From positions 1 to 21,994 of the forward strand of contig JAFDWD010000581.1 in assembly GCA_018268695.1 (NCBI GenBank): a DNA stretch of 21,994 nt. The letters are read 5' to 3'. How positions within the stretch are numbered: position 1 is the stretch's first letter; every line of letters begins with the position of its first letter. The notes under the pieces were generated by a model, which ran no database searches, was not told the origin of the DNA, and saw only the letters and a list, made by a program, of their open reading frames with translations. Shown in pieces: positions 8,727-15,840 of this stretch. This stretch comes from Actinomycetota bacterium. GTDB taxonomy: Bacteria; Actinomycetota; Thermoleophilia; Solirubrobacterales; 70-9. A program made the position numbers and the translations under genes.

Positions 8727-10150
8727 CGGGTCACCTCCGTCAGGGCCTCGACCAACCGGTCGATGTCCGGGAGCGTGTGGATCTCGGTCACCGCGTAGAG
8801 GGCGCTCTGGCCGAGGTCGGGGAAGCTGTCGGAGAGGTCGCGGCCGCCGAAGATCGACCAGTCGCGCAGGCCCGCGTTGATCTCGGCCACGGTCTTGCCG
8901 GTGGCGCCGAAATCGACCACGAACTCCTTGAAGAAGGCGCCGCCGGAGCGGATCTCGACTCCGGGGATCGCGCCGATCCGCTGCGCCGCGTAGTGGCCGC
9001 GCCGCACGATCGACTCGCCGACCTCGGCAAAGCCCTGCGGGCCGAGCAGCGACATGTACACCGCGTTGGCGACCGTCCAGAGCCGCACCGAGTTGTTCCC
9101 GTACCAGTCTTTGGCGCCTTCGCGGGTCATCGCCGAGGACTGCTCGACCAGGGTCGGTGCGAAGGCGAGCTCGCCCGGCTCGCTGGTCTCGGTGGCGGTG
9201 ATCGCGATGGTCGGGTACTCGCGGGCGTAGCGCTCCTCGTCGCGGCCGGCGATGAAGCCGCCGACGCCGCCGCCGCAGTTCATGTGGATGCCGAGCGTCT
9301 GCAGGGTCCCGACCACGATGTCGGCGCCGTATCGGCTCGGCGGCGCCAACACCCCGAGGGAGATCGGGTCCACCCCGACGATGGTCTCCGCCCCGACGGC
9401 GCGGGCGCGGGCGGCGATCGACATCCCTGCGGTCTCGATCGCCCCCAGGTAGCTCGGGTTCTCGAAGTAGACCGCCGCGGTGCGGTCGGAGAGCTTCCCC
9501 TCCAGGTCACGGAGGTCGAGCTCACCGGTCACGCGGTCGAAGTCGACGGTGACGATCTCGATGTGGCCGTCCATCTCCGGCGGCTCGCAGTAGTTGCGGA
9601 TGACCGCCAGGCGTTCGGGGTCGATCGAGGCCGGCAGGAGGACCTGGTTGCGGCCGGTCAGCCGCGCCGCCATCCGGATCGCGTGCCCGGCCGCGCAGCC
9701 ATAGCTGTAGACGGGCAGGCCGACGAAGTCGAGCTCGAGCAGCTCACCGAGCTGGCTCGAGAACTCGAACCAGACGTGGAAACGACCGTAGTCCGAGGCT
9801 GGGGTCCCGAGGTGCGAGGTGACGAACTCGGTGCGGGAGACGATCTCGTCGCAGACCGCCGGGACGTAGTGCTGCCAGGTGCCGCCACCGATGAAGCTGA
9901 GGTTGTCCTCGCAGGTCTCGTTCTTCTTCAGCGTGGTGAGGAGACAACGGCGGACGGCGGCCTCGGAGCGGACGCCGGCGGGCAGGTCGAGGCGCCCGGA
10001 GAGGCGGTGGTCCTCGGGGATCTGCGCGAAGAGCTCCTCGACGCTCTCGAAGCCGACGGCGTCGAGCATCTGCCGCTTCGCCTCCGGGGTCGAGTTGGCC
10101 ATGAATGGATGCCCGCCGACCATCGCGGCGGACCCGGTGGTGGTGCTCAA
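8723..10150 (-). CDS. GcvPA-like subunit (divergent glycine dehydrogenase subunit 1)
   Basis: This 475-residue protein matches the GcvPA half of split glycine decarboxylase. It has the N-terminal HPFMANSTPEAKRQML, FIGGGTWQHYVPAV (87-100) in place of the usual FLGAGxYxHYIPAV, and the SRTEFVT segment. It departs from canonical GcvPA where TPYQPExSQG is expected: here GTPASDYGRF (115-124). The YDGA segment is replaced by YSYGCAAG (148-155). The start is TTG at 10150, chosen because GGGAGG lies 7 bases upstream; internal ATGs at codons 10 and 17 lack such a site. It is coupled to the GcvPB-like gene by an ATGA overlap and lies 31 bp after the NAD kinase-like gene. It presumably forms an alpha2beta2-type complex with the downstream subunit. 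Confidence 0.85.
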   Translation of the reverse strand: MSTTTGSAAMVGGHPFMANSTPEAKRQMLDAVGFESVEELFAQIPEDHRLSGRLDLPAGVRSEAAVRRCLLTTLKKNETCEDNLSFIGGGTWQHYVPAVCDEIVSRTEFVTSHLGTPASDYGRFHVWFEFSSQLGELLELDFVGLPVYSYGCAAGHAIRMAARLTGRNQVLLPASIDPERLAVIRNYCEPPEMDGHIEIVTVDFDRVTGELDLRDLEGKLSDRTAAVYFENPSYLGAIETAGMSIAARARAVGAETIVGVDPISLGVLAPPSRYGADIVVGTLQTLGIHMNCGGGVGGFIAGRDEERYAREYPTIAITATETSEPGELAFAPTLVEQSSAMTREGAKDWYGNNSVRLWTVANAVYMSLLGPQGFAEVGESIVRRGHYAAQRIGAIPGVEIRSGGAFFKEFVVDFGATGKTVAEINAGLRDWSIFGGRDLSDSFPDLGQSALYAVTEIHTLPDIDRLVEALTEVTR

Positions 10151-10157
10151 GTCCCTG

Positions 10158-10163
10158 CCTCCC
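10158..10163 (-). promoter_or_regulatory. Ribosome-binding site that fixes the TTG start of the GcvPA-like gene
   Basis: On the minus strand this reads GGGAGG and lies 7 bases before the TTG at 10150. No comparable site precedes the later in-frame ATG codons, so the TTG start is preferred. Confidence 0.7.
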
Positions 10164-10181
10164 TGCTCGCTGTCGCCTTCA

Positions 10182-11339
10182 TCAAGTCCTCACCTCGACC
10201 ACGACCGAGCGCCCGGGAGCGACACGGACGGGACGGAAGCCGCAAAGGTCCCCGTCGACGCTCGCCTCGCCGGTGTCGACGTGGAGCCGCATCGGATCGA
10301 GCGCGAGGAGCTTCCCCTCGCCGCAGAGCACGGTGACGTGGTCGGCGCCGACCCGCTTCAGCACGGCGGCGCTGATCTGCTGGTTACCGCGGCCGAACAG
10401 CGAGCCCTGCCCGCCGATCACGCCGGCCAAGACCGTCGCCGGGGCGTCCCCGATCAGCTCCAGCAGCTCCGCCTCGCCAAGGTCGAGGCCGACCGGCTTG
10501 CCGTCGCGCACCGCGTCGACGCAGAGCAGTCGATCCTCCATCCCGAGCGCCCGGCGGACCCGGCCGACGGTCGTCCCCGGGCCGAGGATGTAGAGGCGGT
10601 CGGGCTCCATCTCGGCGACGATCTCGGCCGCCAGCGCGTCGAGCTGGACCTCGTCGCCGACCGAGCGGCCGGCCTTGGCGCCGAGCATCTGAGACCGCGC
10701 CGCCGGGACCCAGACACGGCCGTAGATCCGCAGGGCCCGCGCGCGCCAGTCGGAGTCCTCGTCGAGGTCCACCACCTCGGCGGCACGCAGTCGCGGGGTG
10801 GTGCCCCGTCGGCCGAGGTAGGCGACGGTCGCGTCGCCGGCCGCCTCGGGGCTGCGGGCAAAGGCGCCCGAGTACATCTTCACCCCCGCCGGCACGCCGA
10901 GGACCGGCACCTCGCCCGCGGTCGCGTCGAGGATGTCGCGGGCGGTGCCGTCGCCGCCGGCGAAGAGCAGCAGGTCCACGCCTCTGGCCGCCATCTCGGC
11001 GGCGGCCTTCCGGGTGTCCTCCGCGGTCGTCGCCCGACCGCCGCGGCCGGCGTCGACCACCGTGGTCTCGAGCCGGAGCGCCTCGGCCATCGTCCCGCCC
11101 ATCGGTCCCGCCGCGGCGCAGACGCTGAGCCGGTCCTTCAGCGGCACGATCCGGGCGAGCGCCCGGCCGGCGCGTTCGCCCGCGGTCGCCGTGGCTTCCC
11201 GCTCGATCGCCGTGCGCAGGCGCGCGGGCCCGTCGGTGCCCTTCAGGCCGAGCCGCCCGCCCATGCCGGCGATCGGGTTGACGATCAATCCGAGCGCAGG
11301 ACGACGGGCGTCGATGCTTGAGATGGTGGCCTCGCTCAT
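10182..11339 (-). CDS. ATP-NAD kinase-like protein (AcoX / COG3199 type)
   Basis: This 385-residue protein has an NAD kinase/diacylglycerol kinase-type nucleotide-binding core: GLIVNPIAGMGGRLGLKGTD near residues 17-36 and the phosphate-binding GGDGT at 128-132. A long C-terminal domain follows, with LGPGTTVGR and GGQGSLFGRGNQQIS segments. This architecture matches the ATP-NAD kinase-like family that includes AcoX of acetoin clusters. It is longer than housekeeping NAD kinase (about 290 residues), so it is probably not the general enzyme. It is the first gene of the unit that continues through the GcvPA/GcvPB-like pair, and it has the bipartite regulatory element 35-87 bp upstream. Its ribosome site is AGAAGGA. 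The biochemical role of this subgroup is, to my knowledge, poorly defined. Confidence 0.85.
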   Translation of the reverse strand: MSEATISSIDARRPALGLIVNPIAGMGGRLGLKGTDGPARLRTAIEREATATAGERAGRALARIVPLKDRLSVCAAAGPMGGTMAEALRLETTVVDAGRGGRATTAEDTRKAAAEMAARGVDLLLFAGGDGTARDILDATAGEVPVLGVPAGVKMYSGAFARSPEAAGDATVAYLGRRGTTPRLRAAEVVDLDEDSDWRARALRIYGRVWVPAARSQMLGAKAGRSVGDEVQLDALAAEIVAEMEPDRLYILGPGTTVGRVRRALGMEDRLLCVDAVRDGKPVGLDLGEAELLELIGDAPATVLAGVIGGQGSLFGRGNQQISAAVLKRVGADHVTVLCGEGKLLALDPMRLHVDTGEASVDGDLCGFRPVRVAPGRSVVVEVRT

Positions 11340-11373
11340 GGCCGGGATCCTTCTCGACGGCCCCCCGTCGGCG

Positions 11374-11426
11374 TAAGAGGCAAAGCGAGGGCTTTGTGTA
11401 GCCCACCCTTTACAGAATGTAAAGGT
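11374..11426 (-). promoter_or_regulatory. Bipartite regulon element, copy A, upstream of the NAD kinase-like/GcvP-like operon
   Basis: The distal half is a perfect 19-bp palindrome, CCTTTACAGAATGTAAAGG (11407-11425), with 8-bp arms around GAA. The proximal half is a second perfect inverted repeat, CAAAGC-GAGG-GCTTTG (11381-11396). The same arrangement, ungapped, occurs at 14138 and 19139. The palindrome edge is 67 bp before the start codon. On the minus strand, TTTACA inside the palindrome and TACACA (plus 11395-11400) are 17 bp apart and could be -35 and -10 hexamers; the -10 is not conserved in the other copies. The binding protein is inferred to be the PucR-family regulator encoded at 14200-15840. 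Confidence 0.75.
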
Positions 11427-11432
11427 CGCCGG

Positions 11433-12491
11433 CTAGACAATTGCGAGGTAACGGGCCGGGTTGTCGACCATCAGCCGCCACGCCGTCTCCGCCGGCAGGC
11501 CACGCGTTTCCAGCGTCGGGATGATCGTCCCGACCACGTGGTCGTAGCCATAGCCGCCATAGCGCCGCAGCTGCAATTTCGAGCAGACGTCCTGGGAGAG
11601 CAGCAGCTGGTCGGCGTAGCCGAGGTCGAGGAGCTCCATCAGGTGTTCCATCCGTGCCAGGTCGGTCGCCGAGTGGTTGTGGTCGGGCGAGTTGAAGAAG
11701 ATCTCGAGGCCGAAGGTGTCGAACGAGATCCACGCCCCCATGTCGAGGATGCGGCGCTGGTAGGCGAGGTCCATGTGGCCATCCATGTGGCAGAGGTTCA
11801 GGCGCCGCGGGTCCACCCCGCGCTCGGTCACGAAGCGGGTCACCGAGGGTGCCATCCGACTCGCTTCGCCGGCGTAGGGATGCACGCAGAGCGGCAGGCC
11901 GGTGACGAGCTGCGCCTCACAGGCGGCGGCGAGCACCTTCCACTCATCGGGGTGGGCCGGCTGGCTCATCCCGATCTCGCCGATGATGCCGCTGCGGATG
12001 CCCGAGTCCCCGATCCCGACCCGCGCCTCGGCGATGAACTGCTCGGTGAGCTGGTCGGCCGTCAGCTCGGCGACCTCGGCGGGATGGGTGCCCTGGACGT
12101 AGTACCCCGAGGGGACGACCAGGCGGAGCCCGGCGGCGCGGCACACTTCGCGCAGCACGGCGGGGCCGGGCGCCCGCAGGCCGATCGTCGACACGTCGAC
12201 CACGGTCCCTCCTCCGGCCGCCGCGAACCGCCGCAGTTCCTCCACCGCCAGCTCGCGATCGTCGATCAGGAGGGCATCTCGGATCAGCAGGGGATCGTGG
12301 CGAGCCCGCCCGAGCAACTCCATCCGCAGCGGTTTCCGGGCGATGTCGCGCTCGGCCTCGTCCACCGGCTCCCGCGAGTGGGAGGTGAGGTCGATGAGGA
12401 TGTGCTCGTGGGTCAGGGTCGGACCGAGCTCGCCCGGGTCGACCGGGCCATCCGCCGTGACGACCTTGCCCACGTCCATCTTGTCGGCCAT
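11433..12491 (-). CDS. Phosphotriesterase-family metal-dependent hydrolase
   Basis: This 352-residue amidohydrolase-superfamily TIM barrel has all the expected binuclear metal ligands: H28 and H30 in THEH, bridging E172 in IIGEIG, H204 in CVHPY, H235 in CHMDG and D301 in SQD. The bridging residue is glutamate where bacterial phosphotriesterase has a carbamylated lysine. Glutamate is found in PHP and other uncharacterised members, many of which are lactonases or amide hydrolases. It begins with ATG 8 bp after the stop of the second solute-binding lipoprotein and ends just before regulatory element A. It probably hydrolyses a lactone, ester or amide related to the imported ligand; pesticide-type phosphotriester cleavage is unlikely to be its natural role. 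Confidence 0.92.
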   Translation of the reverse strand: MADKMDVGKVVTADGPVDPGELGPTLTHEHILIDLTSHSREPVDEAERDIARKPLRMELLGRARHDPLLIRDALLIDDRELAVEELRRFAAAGGGTVVDVSTIGLRAPGPAVLREVCRAAGLRLVVPSGYYVQGTHPAEVAELTADQLTEQFIAEARVGIGDSGIRSGIIGEIGMSQPAHPDEWKVLAAACEAQLVTGLPLCVHPYAGEASRMAPSVTRFVTERGVDPRRLNLCHMDGHMDLAYQRRILDMGAWISFDTFGLEIFFNSPDHNHSATDLARMEHLMELLDLGYADQLLLSQDVCSKLQLRRYGGYGYDHVVGTIIPTLETRGLPAETAWRLMVDNPARYLAIV

Positions 12492-12499
12492 CGCGTCGC

Positions 12500-14077
12500 C
12501 TAGCTTGCGAAGCCGGCCTGGCCGAGCCAGAGGATCCCGGTGCGGCCGATGAACGAACCGGTCACATCACTCTGCTTGACCCACACGTAGGGCGAGTAGG
12601 CCACCTGCATCAGCGCCTGTTCTTCGCTGATGATCTGCTGGATGTGCGCCCACATCGCGTTGCGCTTCGCGGTGTCGGTCTCACTCTGCGCCGCCGCCAT
12701 CAGCTTTTCGGTTTCCTTGGTGTCCACCCCGGTGAAGAAGCCGCCGGTCGCGTTGTAGAAGGAGAACAATTCGGCCGGGTAGGGCGAAAGCGCGGTGTTG
12801 TAGATCGTGGTCGCGTCGAATTCCCGGTTTTCCAGCTGTCCCAGCAGGCTGCTGAGGTCGGACTTTTTGATCACCACGGTGAACCCGACTTCTTCGAGGT
12901 TCGCCTGGGCGATCTGCGAGGCCTGGGTCCAGAACGGGTCTTCGGCCATCGAGGAGATTTCGAAGGTCGGCTTGACGCCTTCCTTCTCCGCTTCGGCGAG
13001 CAGTTCTTTCGCTCTTTCGGGGTTGTGTTCGGTCGCTTTCAGGTTCTTGGCGTAACCGGGCAGCCACGGCAGCAGGTACGCGTTCATCGGTTTGCCGTTC
13101 CCGTGCAGCGCCAGTTCGACCATCGATTCGCGATCCAGCGCGTAGTTGACCGCTTCGCGCGCCTTGCGGTTCTCGAACAGCGGCTCTTCGGTGTTCAGGA
13201 TCATCAGCCAGCCGATCCCGAGGTAGGGCGCTTCGACCGTCAGTTCCGGACTGGCTTCGAGGGTTTCGATTTCCGGGAACGGCGGGTTGTAGGCCATGTC
13301 CAGCTGGCCGCCGCGGATCTGGGCCGTCCGACTCTCCGGGTTCTGGACCGTGTGGTAGACGACTTCGTCGAGGTAGGGCCGCTGCGGGACCCAGTAGTTG
13401 GCGTTTTTCTTCAACGTCAGCGATTCGCCCTTTTTTCGCGAGGCGAATTCGAAGGGACCGGTGCCGATCGGGTGTTCGTTGAACTGCTTCTCGGACTCGC
13501 CGCCCCAGTCCTTCGGCATCACGCTGAAGCTCCAGGCAGAGAGGATCTCCGGCATTTCGGGCGCCGGTCGACTGGTGGTGATGACGACGGTGGTCGGCGA
13601 CGGTGCTTCGATCTTTTCCCACCCCGCCACGACACCGGCCACGGTTTCTACTTCCATGCCTCGTTCGAGCGACCATTTGACGTCGGCGGAGGTCATCGGT
13701 TTGCCGGTCGAGAAGTCGACGCCCTTTTTCAGCTGCAGGGTCCACACCGTGTCGTTCTTCGACGGTTTGAAGCCTTCGAGGAGCCAGGGGACGACCTTGC
13801 CTTCGTAGTTTTCTTTGAACACCGTCTCGAACATCTGCGAAACGACGTTGACGTCTTCCGCCGAATACGCTTTGAGTGGGTTGACGGAGAGGATTTCTTC
13901 GCCTAGCGACACGGCGAGGGTCCCACCCTGGCGCGGTTCTGCGGATGCTCCACCGGTGGTTCCGCCGCCGCTCGACGTGCCGGCGGTGTTACCTCCACAG
14001 CCCGTGACCAGGGGGGCGATGGACGCCAGCGCCAAAAGGGATGCGACCTTCACCTGCAACGCTTTGCTCGACCTCAT
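12500..14077 (-). CDS. Family 5 solute-binding lipoprotein (copy 2)
   Basis: This 525-residue lipoprotein is a full-length paralogue of the product of 5418-7010. The ATG at 14077 with a GAGGAGAG site gives a proper signal peptide ending in LVTGC (cysteine 27). The open frame extends upstream of this ATG through the regulatory region, but that part is not coding. Conserved blocks include SLGEEI, KKGVDFSTGKPMTSADVKWS, PIGTGPFEFA, PPFPEIETL, REAVNYALDRESM and the C-terminal TGILWLGQAGFAS. It has no permease genes of its own next to it and instead shares a unit with the phosphotriesterase-like gene. It may therefore feed the same DppBCDF complex with a related ligand. Its codon choice (GAA, AAA favoured) resembles copy 1 and differs from the surrounding genes. 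Confidence 0.94.
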   Translation of the reverse strand: MRSSKALQVKVASLLALASIAPLVTGCGGNTAGTSSGGGTTGGASAEPRQGGTLAVSLGEEILSVNPLKAYSAEDVNVVSQMFETVFKENYEGKVVPWLLEGFKPSKNDTVWTLQLKKGVDFSTGKPMTSADVKWSLERGMEVETVAGVVAGWEKIEAPSPTTVVITTSRPAPEMPEILSAWSFSVMPKDWGGESEKQFNEHPIGTGPFEFASRKKGESLTLKKNANYWVPQRPYLDEVVYHTVQNPESRTAQIRGGQLDMAYNPPFPEIETLEASPELTVEAPYLGIGWLMILNTEEPLFENRKAREAVNYALDRESMVELALHGNGKPMNAYLLPWLPGYAKNLKATEHNPERAKELLAEAEKEGVKPTFEISSMAEDPFWTQASQIAQANLEEVGFTVVIKKSDLSSLLGQLENREFDATTIYNTALSPYPAELFSFYNATGGFFTGVDTKETEKLMAAAQSETDTAKRNAMWAHIQQIISEEQALMQVAYSPYVWVKQSDVTGSFIGRTGILWLGQAGFAS

Positions 14078-14137
14078 CTTCTCTCCTCGGGTGGCTCGCT
14101 CGACCCCGCGATCGTCTCCGATGAGGTGCGCGCTTCG

Positions 14138-14190
14138 TGAGTGGCAAAGCGATCCTTTCAGCACGCGATTTATTGACGGAATGTAAAGTC
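14138..14190. promoter_or_regulatory. Bipartite regulon element, copy B, between solute-binding protein 2 and the PucR-family gene
   Basis: This is the copy in the divergent intergenic region. It contains GGCAAAGCG (14143-14151) with AAAG/CTTT arms at 14146-14149 and 14155-14158. The imperfect palindrome ATTGACGGAATGTAAAG (14172-14188) is centred exactly 35 bp from the C of GGCAAAG, as in the other two copies. Its orientation points to solute-binding protein 2, with the palindrome edge 94 bp from that start. It also sits immediately upstream of the PucR-family gene and could mediate autoregulation. Confidence 0.72.
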
Positions 14191-14199
14191 CGTCTCGAG

Positions 14200-15840
14200 G
14201 TGGCCCTGGAATCTCAGAACACTTCCTTTTCGGTGCGCGACGCCCTCGCGCTGGCACCTCTCCGCCGCGGTGAGCCGGAGATCCTCGCCGGTGCCGAGGC
14301 CCTCGGCACCGAGATCCGGTGGACGCACGCCGGCGAGGGACTGAACCTCGCCTCGCTGCTGAAAGGCGGCGAGCTGCTGGTGACCACCGGGATCGACATC
14401 GCGACGAGCGGCGCGATCCAACGTCGCTTCGCCGCCGACCTCGCCGCCCGCCGGATCGCCGCGCTCGCGATCGAGCTCGGCTCCGCGCTCGACACCGTCC
14501 CCACCCCATTGGTCGATGCCGCCAACGAACATGGCCTTTGCTTGATCGCCTTCCACCGCGAGGTCCGCTTCGTCGAGATCAGCGAGAGCGTCCACCGCGC
14601 GATCATCGACCGCGACGGCGAGCTCCTGCGGCGCGGCGAGCAGTCGCGCAGCCGCCTGATCTCGTTGATGCTGCGCGGCGCCCACATCTCCGACGTGCTG
14701 GTCGAGCTCTCCGGCTTCATCCGTAACCCGGTCGTGCTCGAGCGCTCCGGCCAGGGGGTCGCCTACCACGCCTGCTTCGAAGCCGACGACGCGACCGTTC
14801 TCGGCGCCTGGGGCTCCTACGCCCGCGGTGACGTCGCCGCGCCGGCGGCGATCTCGGCGCCGGTCCCGACCGGCGAAGAGGGCACCTGGGGGAACCTGGT
14901 GGCGCTGGCGGTCGACAGCCCGCTCGATCCGCAGGACCAGGTCGCGCTCGAGCGGACGGTCGAGCTGATCGCCCTGGCGTTGATGCGCAGGCAGGAGGAG
15001 GAGGCGCTGGCCGCGCGTCGCCACGGCGACTTCCTTGCCGGGCTGATCGACTCGCAGGTCGGCGACGAGAAGGTCGTCGCCCCGTCGGTCGAACGCAAAA
15101 TCGCCGCCGGGGCCGCCGAACTCGGCTTCTCCCCCAGCAGCGACGTGCTGCTGCCGCTGGCGATCGCACCGCCCGCCCGAGCCGACGACCGCGGCGAAGA
15201 GTCGGGGTGGGCCGCCGTCCGCCGGGACCTGGTGGACGAGCTCGAACAGCAGGCCGTGCCGGTCCTCGCCGGAACCGACAGCGGCTGTGTCCTGCTCGTC
15301 CTCGGCCTGGCGCGGGCCGCCGACCGCCCCCGCCTGGCCGACCAGATCGCGCTCCTGGTCGAGCGCTCCGCCGAGCGCCGTGGGGTCAGGGGCCGGCCGA
15401 CGATCTGCGTCGGCGCGGCGACGACGGGCTGGATCGACACCGCCGCCGAACTCGGCGCGGCGGCGCACGCGCTCCCCGCGTCGGCCAATCTCGATGCCTG
15501 CCCCTGGCACGACGTCTCGGTGGCCTCGCCGGACCGCCTCCTGTTCGCCTTCCGCGAAACTCCGGAGCTGCGTGAATTCGTCGACCAGCAGCTGCGACCG
15601 CTGATCGAGCGCGACCGTTCCGGCCGCGGCGACCTGCTCGGCACCCTTGACGCGTTCTGTGCCAACGGCGGCCACAAGGTCCAGACCGCCCGCACCCTGC
15701 ACGTCGAGCGACAGACCCTTTACAACCGGCTGCGCCGGATCGAAGAGGCGCTCGAGGTCGACCTCGACGACGGCGAAACGCGCTTCTCCCTACACCTCGC
15801 GGTGCGGGCTAAACGCCACCTCGACCGCGCCGAGCACTGA
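14200..15840 (+). CDS. PucR-family transcriptional regulator
   Basis: This 546-residue regulator (from the GTG at 14200) has the PucR N-terminal ligand-sensing domain. It begins at SFSVRDALALAPL and contains the typical GTEIRWTHAGE and LLKGGELLVTTGI segments. A GGDEF-like central region follows, and the C-terminal PucR helix-turn-helix is GHKVQTARTLHVERQTLYNR, then LRRIEEALEVDLDD and SLHLAVRAKRHL. It is the only plus-strand gene in the window and the only regulator. The open frame extends to a GTG at 14137, but that would place the shared regulatory element inside the gene, so a start near 14200 is preferred; no good ribosome site is seen there. It likely senses the catabolic substrate or an intermediate and binds the element at 11374, 14138 and 19139. 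PucR relatives are usually activators of catabolic operons. Confidence 0.9.
   Translation: MALESQNTSFSVRDALALAPLRRGEPEILAGAEALGTEIRWTHAGEGLNLASLLKGGELLVTTGIDIATSGAIQRRFAADLAARRIAALAIELGSALDTVPTPLVDAANEHGLCLIAFHREVRFVEISESVHRAIIDRDGELLRRGEQSRSRLISLMLRGAHISDVLVELSGFIRNPVVLERSGQGVAYHACFEADDATVLGAWGSYARGDVAAPAAISAPVPTGEEGTWGNLVALAVDSPLDPQDQVALERTVELIALALMRRQEEEALAARRHGDFLAGLIDSQVGDEKVVAPSVERKIAAGAAELGFSPSSDVLLPLAIAPPARADDRGEESGWAAVRRDLVDELEQQAVPVLAGTDSGCVLLVLGLARAADRPRLADQIALLVERSAERRGVRGRPTICVGAATTGWIDTAAELGAAAHALPASANLDACPWHDVSVASPDRLLFAFRETPELREFVDQQLRPLIERDRSGRGDLLGTLDAFCANGGHKVQTARTLHVERQTLYNRLRRIEEALEVDLDDGETRFSLHLAVRAKRHLDRAEH

Noticed and set aside
7155..10150. Straight annotation of the pair as the housekeeping glycine cleavage P-protein
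   Set aside because: The loops differ from canonical sequences and no partner genes are present, so only a GcvP-like call is made.
10182..11339. Acetoin catabolism assignment from the AcoX resemblance
   Set aside because: No acetoin dehydrogenase E1, E2 or E3 genes are present in the window.
14137..14199. Extended N-terminus of the PucR-family regulator from the GTG at 14137
   Set aside because: It would encode the conserved regulatory element, whose sequence matches two non-coding copies, and the PucR domain only begins after 14220.
14078..14509. Upstream extension of the second solute-binding protein frame
   Set aside because: The added part is arginine-rich, precedes a proper lipoprotein signal peptide at 14077, and overlaps the PucR-family gene.
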